From assembly GCA_037349105.1 (NCBI GenBank), contig JAYJMM010000101.1, forward strand, positions 3,348,001-3,412,000: a DNA stretch of 64,000 nt, in the 5' to 3' direction. A model generated the notes under the pieces. That model was not told the origin of the DNA. It saw nothing but the letters and a program-made list of their open reading frames with translations, and made no database searches. The position numbers were made by a program, and so were the translations under genes. Every line of letters begins with the position of its first letter. The stretch's first letter is position 1. This document shows positions 54,601-64,000 of the stretch, in pieces. This DNA is from Limnomonas spitsbergensis (taxonomy: Eukaryota; Chlorophyta; Chlorophyceae; Chlamydomonadales).

Positions 54601-57600
54601 AGCCATGCATCTTGCCACAAGCCATGCGCCATGCCCCTAGCCATGCGCCATGCCCCTAGCCATGCCTCTTGCCACAAGCCATGCGCCATGCCCCTAGCCA
54701 TGCCACTAGCTTTGCGATATGCGCCATGCCCCTAGCCATGCATCTTGCCACTAGCCATGCGTCTTGCCACTAGCCATGCCACTAGCTTTGCGACATGCGT
54801 CATGCTACTAGCCATTCGTCTTGCCACTAACCATGCGTCATGCCACTAGCCATGCGTCCTGCCACTAGCCATGCGTCTTGCCACTAGCCATGCATCATGC
54901 CCCTAGCCATGCGTCTTGCCCCTAGCCATGCCACTAGCTTTGCGACATGCGTCATGCCCCTAGCCATGCGTCTTGCCCCTAGCCATGCGTCTTGCCACTT
55001 GCCATGCGTCATGCCCCTAGCCATGCGTCTTGCCCCTAGCCATGCCACTAGCTTTGCGACATGGGTCATGCCCCAGCCATGCGTCTTGCCACTAGCCATG
55101 TGCCATGTGCCATGCGTCATGCATCACGTGCCATCTGCCATTCTTCCCTGTAGGTGGACGACACAAATGATAAGCCATCAGAGGCTAAGGACCTCAAGGG
55201 GGCGTCACACTCGTACTCCGAGGCATATGTCGAGCTGATAGAGCGGTTCAGGGTCAAGGTATGAATACAAATAGGGGTTCATCACCGTCAGGTAGGAGAT
55301 TGAAACGAAAAAGGGTTTTAGAGTGCAGCTTGGGGCAGAAGCCACATCCACACCCCTACCATGTTCTCGGGTGTTGGGCATGCTGGACGTTTCCACAGTG
55401 CAGGCCAGCATAGAGGAACTTTGCCAACAGGGCGAAGGTTTCTTCCTTAACCCCCCTGCTCTTCTGCCCCATGTGCACAGGTGGTGGGCATGCTGGACGT
55501 TTCCACAGCGCAGGCCAGCATAGAGGCGGATCGCCTGGCCATCCTGAAACAAGTGGAGCAGGAAATGGGCGACGAAGTGGTGAGTTAAGACTGCTTGATG
55601 GAAACATAATTGTAAATGTCGGCCACGATATGTAAAAGGCTTTGGGTGGTTGCGTCAAATTGGTATCACCGAACTTAACCTATATGTTGCCCTGTTTCTC
55701 AAGCCCTAAACCCTAAACCCTAAACCCTAAGTGTCAACGGTGTGGGAGAGGTCTCTGCCCTTATTGCGCTGTTTCCTTAAGTTTGGTGCCTCTGTGGGAA
55801 TTAGTTTTCTTTCCTTAAGTTTGGTGCCTCTGTGGGAATTAGCTTTCTTTCCTTAAGTTTGGTGCCTCTGTGGGAATTAGCTTTCCTTAAGTTTGGTGCC
55901 CCTGTGGGAATTTGATTTTTTTTTCTTCTTTCTACACGATGCACATATACTATCCTCATGCATCTCCCTCTGCCTGTATCTTCATGCATCTCCCTCTGCC
56001 TGTATCCTCATGCATCTCCCTCTGCCTGTATCCTCATGCATCTCCCTCTGCCTGTATCCTCATGCATCTCCCTCTGCCTGTATCCTCATGCATCTCCCTC
56101 TGCCTGTATCCTCATGCATCTCCCTCTGCCTGTATCCTCATGCATCTCCCTCTGCCTGTATCCTCATGCATCTCCCTCTGCCTGTATCCTCATGCATCTC
56201 CCTCTGCCTGTATCTTCATGCATCTCCCTCTGCCTGTATCCTCATGCATCTCCCTCTGCCTGTATCCTCATGCATCTCCCTCTGCCTGTATCCTCATGCA
56301 TCTCCCTCTGCCTGTATCCTCATGCATCTCCCTCTGCCTGTATCCTCATGCATCTCCCTCTGCCTGTATCCTCATGCATCTCCCTCTGCCTGTATTCTCA
56401 TGCATCTCCCTCTGCCTGTATCCTCATGCATCTCCCTCTGCCTGTATCTTCATGCATCTCCCTCTGCCTGTATCCTCATGCATCTCCCTTTGCCTGTATT
56501 CTCATGCATCTCCCTCTGCCTGTATTCTCATGCATCTCCCTCTGCCTGTATCCTCATGCATCTCCCTCTGCCTGTATTCTCATGCATCTCCCTCTGCCTG
56601 TATCCTCATGCATCTCCCTCTGCCTGTATCCTCATGCATCTCCCTCTGCCTGTATCTTCATGCATCTCCCTCTGCCTGTATCCTCATGCATCTCCCTCTG
56701 CCTGTATCCTCATGCATCTCCCTCTGCCTGTATTCTCATGCATCTCCCTCTGCCTGTATTCTCATGCATCTCCCTCTGCCTGTATCCTCATGCATCTCCC
56801 TCTGCCTGTATTCTCATGCATCTCCCTCTGCCTGTATTCTCATGCATCTCCCTCTGCCTGTATCCTCATGCATCTCCCTCTGCCTGTATCCTCATGCATC
56901 TCCCTCTGCCTGTATTCTCATGCATCTCCCTCTGCCTGTATCCTCATGCATCTCCCTCTGCCTGTATTCTCATGCATCTCCCTCTGCCTGTATTCTCATG
57001 CATCTCCCTCTGCCTGTATCCTCATGCATCTCCCTCTGCCTGTATTCTCATGCATCTCCCTCTGCCTGTATTCTCATGCATCTCCCTCTGCCTGTATTCT
57101 CATGCATCTCCCTCTGCCTGTATTCTCATGCATCTCCCTCTGCCTGTATCCTCATGCATCTCCCTCTGCCTGTATTCTCATGCATCTCCCTCTGCCTGTA
57201 TTCTCATGCATCTCCCTCTGCCTGTATCCTCATGCATCTCCCTCTGCCTGTATCCTCATGCATCTCCCTCTGCCTGTATCCTCATGCATCTCCCTCTGCC
57301 TGTATCCTCATGCATCTCCCTCTGCCTGTATCCTCATGCATCTCCCTCTGCCTGTATCCTCATGCATCTCCCTCTGCCTGTACATATATTTGTTGTCATT
57401 CCTCCCTCCTCATGGTGTGTTGTCGTGACTCCTATCTAGATCTCCTGCTCCCATAACCCCATCTATAACCTCATCCCTGTGACCCCCATCTGTTACTCCA
57501 TCCCTGTGACCCCAAATGTAACCTCTGTGGACCCCCATCTTTAAATTCCTCTTCCAGTTCAACGAGTTGCTTCGAGACCTCATGGCCAGCCGCATGTTGG

Positions 57601-60600
57601 ACGCACTGCTGAGGCATGCCCTTAAGAATGGAGACGACAGAGGCGCACAGACGCTGGTTAGTAGGGGGGGGGATGACAACTGAGATAAATGCGGGATGGA
57701 ATGCACAGGCACACTTACACTCGTCAGTGTAGAGCGGGAGGGGGGTGTAGGGGATGTGTGTTTGTTTGGCTGCGCATTAGACTGCCAATGGCTCTTATCC
57801 TGCCATGGGGCAGCTGGATTGCAGCTGGACTGCAGCTGGACTGCAGCTGGACTGCAGCTGGATTGCAGCTGGATTGCAGCTGGATTGCAGCTGGATTGCA
57901 GCTGGATTGCAGCTGGATTGCAGCTGGATTGCAGCTGGATTGCAGCTGGACTGCAGCTGGATTGCAGCTGGACTGCAGCTGGACTGCAGCTGGACTGCAG
58001 CTGGACTGCAGCTGGATTGCAGCTGGATTGCAGCTGGATTGCAGCTGGATTGCAGCTGGATTGCAGCTGGATTGCAGCTGGATTGCAGCTGGATTGCAGC
58101 TGGACTGCAGCTGGACTGCAGCTGGACTGCAGCTGGACTGCAGCTGGACTGCAGCTGGACTGCAGCTGGACTGCAGCTGGATTGCAGCTGGATTGCAGCT
58201 GGATTGCAGCTGGATTGCAGCTGGATTGCAGCTGGATTGCAGCTGGATTGCAGCTGGATTGCAGCTGGATTGCAGCTGGACTGCAGCTGGACTGCAGCTG
58301 GACTGCAGCTGGACTGCAGCTGGACTGCAGCTGGACTGCAGCTGGACTGCAGCTGGACTGCAGCTGGATTGCAGCTGGATTGCAGCTGGATTGCAGCTGG
58401 ATTGCAGCTGAACCATTGTATATAAGGAACAGCGCATGCCAGTATGTGATGCATGTTATGGGATTGGTGAATATTTCCATGAAAATCATATTTCCATGAA
58501 CATCATGCATTCCTGGACAGCTCTGTGCCGTATATAACAAAAGCCGTTCAACGACATACCTCCGGTACTTGATGTTGGAACCTCAGGGTCAAGTCCTACT
58601 CAGTCAGTTGATGCTGCCGTCGCTGACCAAAGTGTCCCAAACCTTGGCAGTCATAGCTCTGAGTCGTGGATCCTGGCCAAATACATGGGGGGAATGTAGC
58701 TGAATAACAGTATTTGTGGCCGATGAACCAAGGTAGATGTAGCTGATCAGCGAGGGTTCTGACTGCAACTGTCTGTTTCTGGGAGAGCTTGGTTAGAGCT
58801 AATGGATGTCCAAAAGGTTCAGCACTGAGCGTTGCGTATACACAGACGCCGTTACAGCGTATTAGACTGGATGGCCAAACTGCTGATTTCCTTCACATTT
58901 GTTGCTTTTAACATTAACCAGGCCCAATCAGATTTTTTATGTTTCTAGGGTCAGCACAATGTCTAATAAGGGCTTATGTTTCCCTCTTTATGTTTCCCTC
59001 TTTATGTTTCCCTCTTTATGTTTCCCTCTTTATGTTTCCCTCTTTATGTTTCCCTCTTTATGTTTCCCTCTTTATGTTTCCCTCTTTATGTTACCCTCTT
59101 TATGTTTCCCTCTTTATGTTTCCCTCTTTATGTTTCCCTCTTTATGTTTCCCTCTTTATGTTTCCCTCTTTATGTTTCCCTTTTTATGTTTCCCTCTTTA
59201 TGTTTCCCTCTTAATGTTTCCCTCTTTATGTTTCCCTTTTTATGTTTCCCTCTTTATGTTTCCCTCTTTATGTTTCCCTCTTTATGTTTCCCTCTTTATG
59301 TTTCCCTCTTTATGTTTCCCTCTTTATGTTTCCCTCTTTATGTTCCCCTCTTTATATTTCCCTCTTTATGTTTCCCTCTTTATCTTTCCCTCTTTATGTT
59401 TCCCTCTTTATGTTTCCCTCTTTATGTTTCCTCTTTATCTTTCCCTCTTAATGTTTCCCTCTTTATGTTTCCCTCTTTATATTTCCCTCTTAATGTTTCC
59501 CTCTTTATGCTTCCCTCTTTATGTTTCCCTCTTTATGCTTCCCTCTTTATGTTTCCCTCTTTATATTTCCCTCTTTATCTTACCCTCTCTATGATGTTAA
59601 TCCATTGCTTCCACCAGCTATGGGTCCGTTACAGAACCCTTGCCAGGGTTGAGGGTGAAGGGTTTGGGTTTTCCAAATGCTGCTTGCAAACGTCTTCTTT
59701 CTGTCCTGCTCGTGGAAGGCCTTGTCAAGTGTTGTTGTGTGTTATGCTGCCTGCTTGATGTTTTTCGGGCAGCTAGGGCATTGTGGACAGGCCCCGCCCC
59801 GTAGCTGCTAAGGCCTGACTGGGACCAAACCTTGACCGGGAGGCATACAAAGTCCCAAGCAGGGTGGCGGGCCCGCCGTGCTCAGGGCCACTGGCCGGAA
59901 GCCGAGGGCGACTGAAGTCTCAGCTGCCATCAAGCAAAGCCACACAAGGGTCGCACTTTATGTCATGCACTTTATATCATGCACTTAATGTTGTGCACTT
60001 CATGTGACATCCCTGTGCAGGTGGATGCAGGCGCTCAGCTGTTCTGCGCCACCCTAATGCTTTCCGGCATCAAGTACAACGGGGACTCCACGCTGGCAGT
60101 GCTGGGGCTGGTGAGGTGCCTGGAACGGGGGAGGGTCGAATTTTTCATTACCTGGAATTTAATTTCAAATAATCTGCTGACCGCGTTAATAAGGGTTTAG
60201 AGATACATTTGATCACCTTCCGCCCTCTGGTTGCTTGAGCCGAGTTCTCCTGCATCAAACGAATCTGACCCCAGACCTTTATGTCGTGTGCTTGCCCCTA
60301 CCCCATCCCCTATCGCAGGCTCTGCGAGAATACCCCCCCCCCCCTCCTCCCCCCCCAGCTGCAGCAGAGCACGTCACCCCCCTTGCTGCCTGCCTTGTCC
60401 TTAATCCCCCTATCGTAGGCCCAGCTGCACAACATTGCCCCAAACCCTGTTTCACCCGTCTCCCCCCTATATCTCCATGTCCCTGCCCCCTCCCCCCTAT
60501 ATCTCCATGTCCCTGCCCCCTCCCCCCTATATCTCCATGTCCCTGCTCCCTCCCCCCTATATCTCCATGTCCCTGCCCCCTCCCCCCTATATCTCCATGT

Positions 60601-63600
60601 CCCTGCTCCCTCCCCCCTATATCACCATGTCCCTGCCCCCTCCCCCCTATATCTCCATGTCCCTGCCCCCTCCCCCCTATATCTCCATGTCCCTGCTCCC
60701 TCCCCCTATATCTCCATGTCCCTGCTCCCTCCCCCCTATATCTCCATGTCCCTGCCCCCTCCCCCCTATATCTCCATGTCCCTGCTCCCTCCCCCCTATA
60801 TCTCCATGTCCCTGCCCCCTCCTCCCTATATCTCCATGTCCCTGCTCCCTTCCCCCTTTATCTCCATGTCCCTGCTCCCTCCCCCCTATATCTCCATGTC
60901 CCTGCCCCCTCCCCCCTATATCTCCATGTCCCTGCCCCCTCCCCCCTATATCTCCATGTCCCTGCTCCCTCCCCCCTATATCACCATGTCCCTGCTCCCT
61001 CCCCCCTATATCTCAGTGTCCCTGCCCCCTCCCCCCTATATCTCCATGTCCCTGCCCCCTTCCCCCTATATCTCCATGTCCCTGCCCCCTCCCCCCTATA
61101 TCTCCATGTCCCTGCTCCCTCCCCCCTATATCTCCATGTCCCTGCTCCCTCCCCCCTATATCTCCATGTCCCTGCTCCTCCCCCCTATATCTCCATGTCC
61201 CTGCTCCCTCCCCCGTATATCTCCATGTCCCTGCCCCCTCCCCCCTATATCTCCTTGTCCCTGCTCCCTCCCCCCTATATCTCCATGTCCCTGCCCCCTC
61301 CTCCCTATATCTCCATGTCCCTGCTCCCTCCCCCCTATATCTCCATGTCCCTGCTCCCTCCCCCCTATATCTCCATGTCCCTGCTCGCTCCCCCCTATAT
61401 CTCCATGTCCCTGCTCCCTCCCCCCTATATCTCCATGTCCCTGCCCCCTCCCCCCTATATCTCCATGTCCCTGCTCCCTCCCCCTATATCTCCATGTCCC
61501 TGCTCCCTCCCCCCTATATCTCCATGTCCCTACCCCCTCCCCCCTATATCTCCATGTCCCTGCTCCCTCCCCCCTATATCACCATGTCCCTGCTCCCTCC
61601 CCCCTATATCTCAGTGTCCCTGCCCCCTCCCCCCTATATCTCCATGTCCCTGCCCCCTCCCCCCTATATCTCCATGTCCCTGCCCCTTCCCCCCTATATC
61701 TCCATGTCCCTGCTCCCTCCCCCCTATATCTCCATGTCCCTGCTCCCTCCCCCCTATATCTCCATGTCCCTGCTCGCTCCCCCCTATATCTCCATGTCCC
61801 TGCTCCCTCCCCCCTATATCTCCATGTCCCTGCCCCCTCCCCCCTATATCTCCATGTCCCTGCCCCCTCCCCCCTATATCTCCATGCCCCTGCTCCCTCC
61901 CCCCTATATCTCCATGTCCCTACCCCCTCCCCCCTATATCTCCATGTCCCTGCTCCCTCCCCCCTATATCACCATGTCCCTGCTCCCTCCCCCCTATATC
62001 TCCATGTCCCTGCCCCCTCCCCCCTATATCTCCATGTCCCTGCCCCCTCCCCCCTATATCTCCATGTCCCTGCCCCTTCCCCCCTATATCTCCATGTCCC
62101 TGCTCCCTCCCCCCTATATCTCCATGTCCCTGCTCCCTCCCCCCTATATCTCCATGTCCCTGCCCCCTCCCCCCTATATCTCCATGTCCCTGCCCCCTCC
62201 CCCCTATATCTCCATGTCCCTGCTCCCTCCCCCCTATATCACCATGTCCCTGCCCCCTCCCCCCTATATCTCCATGTCCCTGCCCCCTCCCCCCTATATC
62301 TCCATGTCCCTGCTCCCTCCCCCCTATATCTCCATGTCCCTGCTCCCTCCCCCCTATATCTCCATGTCCCTGCCCCCTCCCCCCTATATCTCCATGTCCC
62401 TGCTCCCTCCCCCCTATATCTCCATGTCCCTGCCCCTTCCCCCTATATCTCCATGTCCCTGCCCCCTCCTTCCTATATCTCCATGTCCCTGCCCCCTCCC
62501 CCCTATATCTCCATGTCCCTGCCCCCTCCCCCCTATATCTCCATGTCCCTGCTCCCTCCCCCCTATATCTCCATGTCCCTGCCCCCTCCCCCCTATATCT
62601 CCATGTCCCTGCTCCCCCCTCCCTCCTGCTGTCTCCTTGCCTCTGCTCCCCCCCCTGCTGCTGATGACCCCCCCCCCCCCCCCCCCCCTCCTGCTGTCTC
62701 CTTGCCTCTGCTCCCCCCCCTGCTGCTGATGACCCCCTCCCCCCCCCCCCCCCCCCTCCTGCTGTTTCCTTGCCTCTGCTCCCCCCCCTGCTGCTGATGA
62801 CGCCCCCCCCCCCCTCCTGCTGTCTCCTTGCCTCTGCTCCCCCCCATGCTGCTGATGACCCCCTCCCCCCCCCCTCCGCTGCTGCAGACCTTACAGCCCA
62901 ACCTTCAAGCGCACTGCCCCCCCCCTGTCACAGGCCCTGCAACACAACACTGCGCTGCGCAAGCTGGTTGTCCGGAGATGTGGCGTTGCCAGCCTGGGGT
63001 CTGCAGCACTCGCCACAGTGCTTGAGGCACATCCCAGCCTGCAGGAAATAGATCTCATGGACAATGCAGAGGTGCGCTGCACCCACAAATGAATAAATAA
63101 ATACACCCTGGGTCGTGGATAAAGGAAGCCACCCGTTCGGCCGTAGCACTAGGTGGGCTACCATTGCTGCACCGACAAACCAAGAATTTAGAAACAAGAG
63201 GATTTGAATTTAAAATAGGTCTTCCCACCTTGGATGTCACCCTCATGGGCAGGGGATCCCTAAACCCTAATCCCCACTGTCAATGCTGTGCTCCTGCTCC
63301 TGCTCCTTGCTCCTTCCTTCCTACTGCCAATGCCTTGTTCCTGCTCCTTACTGCTTGCTCCCTACTCCCATCACCATGGCCCTGCTCCCTGCCCCCTGCT
63401 GTCACCCCCAGCTCCCTGCCCCCTGCTGTCACCCCCAGCTCCCTGCTCCCTGCCCCCCTAATGACCCCCCTTGCTCATTGCTTCCTGCTCCCTGACGTCA
63501 TCAGTCAGTACCCTGCCCCCTTGCCTGCAGGTGGGGGATGAAGGTGTAACGTTGCTTGCAGCCGGCATGGCCGCCAGCCGCTCGCTGACTCAGCTTTCCC

Positions 63601-63719
63601 TCTGGAACACCGGCATGGGCGATGCAGGGCTGGAGGCCATAGGGAGGTTGCTGGCAGGAACTTGTGCGGGGCGGCAGGACAACGGGGAAGGGGGATCCTC
63701 ATCAAGCTGTCCACTTCAG
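42643..63719 (+). CDS. LRR protein with algal YWLD-type domain, partial
   Basis: Exons: 42643-43011, 45889-46285, 48037-48190, 49674-49902, 50349-50425, 52650-52719, 52828-52992, 55154-55258, 55481-55579, 57558-57656, 60021-60110, 62934-63071, 63531-63719; the gene continues past the window. GT..AG borders and all phases agree, giving 727 codons so far. N-terminus: Lys/Pro then Gly/Ala/Pro-rich (THFVSHAW-type domains of this family usually follow). Core: [59 protein letters not shown], resembling the FWLD.FAVNQH..R.WCL-type domain I know from algal and oomycete proteins. A helical stretch follows, then ribonuclease-inhibitor-type LRRs: [45 protein letters not shown]. The segment normally following WCL (YEI..) is missing, so an exon in 52993-55153 is probably unrecognised. 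Function unknown, perhaps signalling or protein interaction. Confidence 0.75.
43110..44280. repeat. 17-bp minisatellite, intron 1
   Basis: About 69 copies of GTAGGTACCCATGYGKT, each with a GGTACC site. Variation sits mainly in the three bases after CATG. Open in all frames of one strand because 17 is not a multiple of three; not coding. Confidence 0.95.
44925..45165 (-). repeat. tRNA-related SINE-like repeat, copy 1
   Basis: Minus strand contains GGTAGCTCAGTTAGTG, a good tRNA A-box-like word, then GTGGCTTCCTTAATCCACG, and about 100 bp on GATTCAAATCTC, B-box-like. A related copy lies near 63.1 kb. Probably a dispersed SINE; a functional tRNA is unlikely since no cloverleaf closes. Confidence 0.45.
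45190..45790. repeat. 124-bp tandem repeat, intron 1
   Basis: About 4.5 copies, starting near 45312, 45436, 45560 and 45684, with CCCAGGTTTAGTCCCCTTTC and CACTTCGAGTGA and a C-run of variable length. Ends 100 bp before exon 2. Each unit contains a C-rich tract plus CCCAG, acceptor-like. Confidence 0.93.
46325..47245. repeat. G-rich GAAGG(G)n array, intron 2
   Basis: About 0.9 kb of GTGAAGGGGGGG / GGGAAGGGGGGG / GGTAGGGAAGGGG units, purine-only for long stretches on the coding strand. The proline-rich open frame on the opposite strand is an artefact. Confidence 0.95.
47463..47735. repeat. 22-bp acceptor-like array, intron 2
   Basis: Twelve near-perfect units of 22 bp reading CCTCCTCACTCCTAAC then TCCCAG. 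Each holds a branch-site-like CTAAC, pyrimidines and CAG. Located about 300 bp before the real acceptor of exon 3. Confidence 0.95.
48465..49565. repeat. 13-bp minisatellite, intron 3
   Basis: About 85 copies of CATGGTTCAGGGT with point variants (TCC for TTC, GCC for GTC, GAT for GGT). Fills most of the intron between exons 3 and 4. Confidence 0.95.
50825..51080. repeat. Telomere-like CCCTAAA tracts, intron 5
   Basis: Degenerate CCCTAAACCCT and CCCTCGCCCT words, with more scattered ones to 51.48 kb. Intron 5 otherwise shows no gene. Confidence 0.6.
52200..52540 (+). repeat. Two ghost copies of LRR-gene exon 6 start
   Basis: GTAG|GTTAAAGGAACTGGTGTC at 52226 and GCAG|GTTCGAGGACCTGGTGTC at 52503 resemble the real GTAG|GTTCAAGGACCTGGTCTC at 52650. 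Each is preceded by GCTTGCCTCA...TTACCCT-type sequence, so the unit included the intron tail. A 29-bp array (CCTCTCTTTGACTTTGGTG) at about 52265-52450 lies between the two ghosts. Confidence 0.8.
54440..55135. repeat. 19-bp-based array, intron 7
   Basis: Many variants of GCCATGCGTCTTGCCACTA, ending about 20 bp before exon 8. Intron 7 (52993-55153) otherwise holds no recognised exon, though one is expected. Confidence 0.9.
55361..55410 (+). repeat. Ghost copy of LRR-gene exon 9 start
   Basis: Matches the first 48 or so nt of exon 9 (55481) at an offset of exactly 120 bp: GGGCATGCTGGACGTTTCC, then GCAGGCCAGCATAGAGG. The acceptor AG has decayed to GG. Confidence 0.9.
55690..55730. repeat. Short interstitial telomeric repeat
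   Basis: Four perfect CCCTAAA heptamers in intron 9, the Arabidopsis-type telomere unit. Confidence 0.8.
55776..55910. repeat. About 38-bp tandem repeat, intron 9
   Basis: Four copies containing TTCCTTAAGTTTGGTGCC and TGTGGGAATTAG, spaced 34-38 bp. Confidence 0.88.
55958..57380. repeat. 26-bp minisatellite, intron 9
   Basis: About 54 copies of a pyrimidine-rich 26-bp unit (CATGCATCTCCCTCTGCC then TGTATYCT). Two point variants (TCC, TTC) alternate in blocks. Open in all three plus frames; not coding. Confidence 0.95.
57810..58410. repeat. 11-bp minisatellite, intron 10
   Basis: About 54 copies of CTGGAYTGCAG, with T and C variants in alternating blocks of about 4-9. Each junction forms CAGCTG. 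Both strands are open in all frames. Confidence 0.95.
58975..59590. repeat. 14-bp minisatellite, intron 10
   Basis: About 44 copies of TGTTTCCCTCTTTA, pyrimidine-rich on the coding strand, with occasional one-base variants towards the right end. Confidence 0.95.
60310..60445 (+). repeat. Possible ghost copies of LRR-gene exon 12 start
   Basis: ATCGCAG|GCTCTGCGAGAA (60319) and ATCGTAG|GCCCAGCTGCACAAC (60419) resemble the exon start CACAG|GCCCTGCAACACAAC at 62934. Both are preceded by CCCCTAT. Weaker than the other ghosts. Confidence 0.4.
60463..62610. repeat. 30-bp minisatellite, intron 11
   Basis: About 71 copies of a 30-bp unit (CTATATCTCCATGTCCCTGC then C/T-rich tract), 2.1 kb in all. The proline-rich 700-800-codon frames here are artefacts. 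Confidence 0.97.
62615..62880. repeat. About 65-bp C-rich repeat, intron 11
   Basis: Four units with CTGCTGTYTCCTTGCCTCTG, CTGCTGCTGATGA and C-runs of differing length, ending just before exon 12. Confidence 0.88.
63080..63200 (-). repeat. tRNA-related SINE-like repeat, copy 2
   Basis: Minus strand GGTAGCCCACCTAGTG and GGGTGGCTTCCTTTATCCACG match the copy at 45.1 kb. A further TTCAAATCC word lies near 63.2 kb. In intron 12. Confidence 0.4.
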
Positions 63720-64000
63720 GTGGAAGGGGGCAGGGGGAAGGCGAGGAAGGGGGGGAGGGGGAGGTGGGAGGGAAGAGGTGAGGTGCAAGGGGACAGGGGA
63801 AGGGGAGAAGGGGGAAGGGGGGGAGGGAAGGGTTGCAAGAGGAAGGGGGAGGGCGGTGGGGGTAGGAGGGAGAAGGAGGATTGGCAGCGACTCAAATGTG
63901 TGTATTGCTGCCCCTACAACCTGTGATCAGGATCTGGATCCAGCCAGAGTGCGTCACATAGCAGGATCGTGGATGCCTTGTTGCTGCTCCTCCTACCCGT

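Noticed and set aside
55893..57456. Three frames of about 500 codons over the 26-bp array
   Set aside because: Simultaneously open in all frames, flanked by working splice sites of exons 9 and 10.
57410..58540. Repeat protein frames on both strands over the 11-bp array
   Set aside because: Five or more frames open at once; intron sequence.
60235..62797. Proline-rich 700-800-codon frames
   Set aside because: 30-bp array in intron 11; phase-matched exons on both sides.

Overview
This is nuclear DNA from a eukaryote, most likely a green alga (Chlorophyta, possibly Chlamydomonadales). The evidence is GC-rich sequence, many short phase-consistent GT..AG introns, a LUX-like GARP transcription factor with glutamine-rich tails, an LRR protein of a type I know mainly from algae and oomycetes, CCCTAAA telomere-like tracts, and a retroelement whose terminal layout recalls Chlamydomonas TOC1. 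Nothing looks bacterial. The species assignment is inference.

Layout. 0.25-4.0 kb: six phase-matched exons of a minus-strand glutamate 5-kinase gene, 5' end not found. 5.9-8.9 kb: decayed pieces (WD40-like segment, LINE 3' end, fragment of a retroelement integrase tail). 8.9-10.2 kb: a 41-bp satellite. 10.21-32.55 kb: one giant minus-strand retroelement inserted in that satellite. 32.6-34.9 kb: further satellites. 36.1-40.2 kb: plus-strand six-exon GARP (LUX/PCL1-like) transcription factor. 42.6 kb to beyond the right edge: a plus-strand gene with at least 13 exons and at least 21 kb, encoding a leucine-rich-repeat protein; nearly every intron is filled by a different minisatellite.

The retroelement is the main discovery candidate. 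It encodes gag-like proteins with zinc knuckles, a retropepsin-like motif, Ty3/Gypsy-type reverse transcriptase and RNase H, a DNMT3-like cytosine-5 methyltransferase domain, an HHCC/DDE integrase and a C-terminal PHD finger, with another PHD-type finger before the RT. Its reading frames are spread over successive overlapping ORFs, every step being -1. Its ends form split direct repeats (A1 - ORFs - B1 - A2 - B2) rather than two plain LTRs, an arrangement known from tyrosine-recombinase elements, yet it carries a DDE integrase and appears flanked by a 4-bp TGCC duplication.

The second candidate is a pattern in all three host genes. Introns contain extra, decayed copies of the downstream exon's 3' splice site plus the first 15-80 nt of that exon ('ghost acceptors'), often next to intronic tandem arrays. 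I count eight clear cases and up to ten. This suggests introns here grow by tandem duplication across the intron/exon boundary.

Most long open frames in the satellites are artefacts: units whose length is not a multiple of three, or that lack stops, stay open in several frames.
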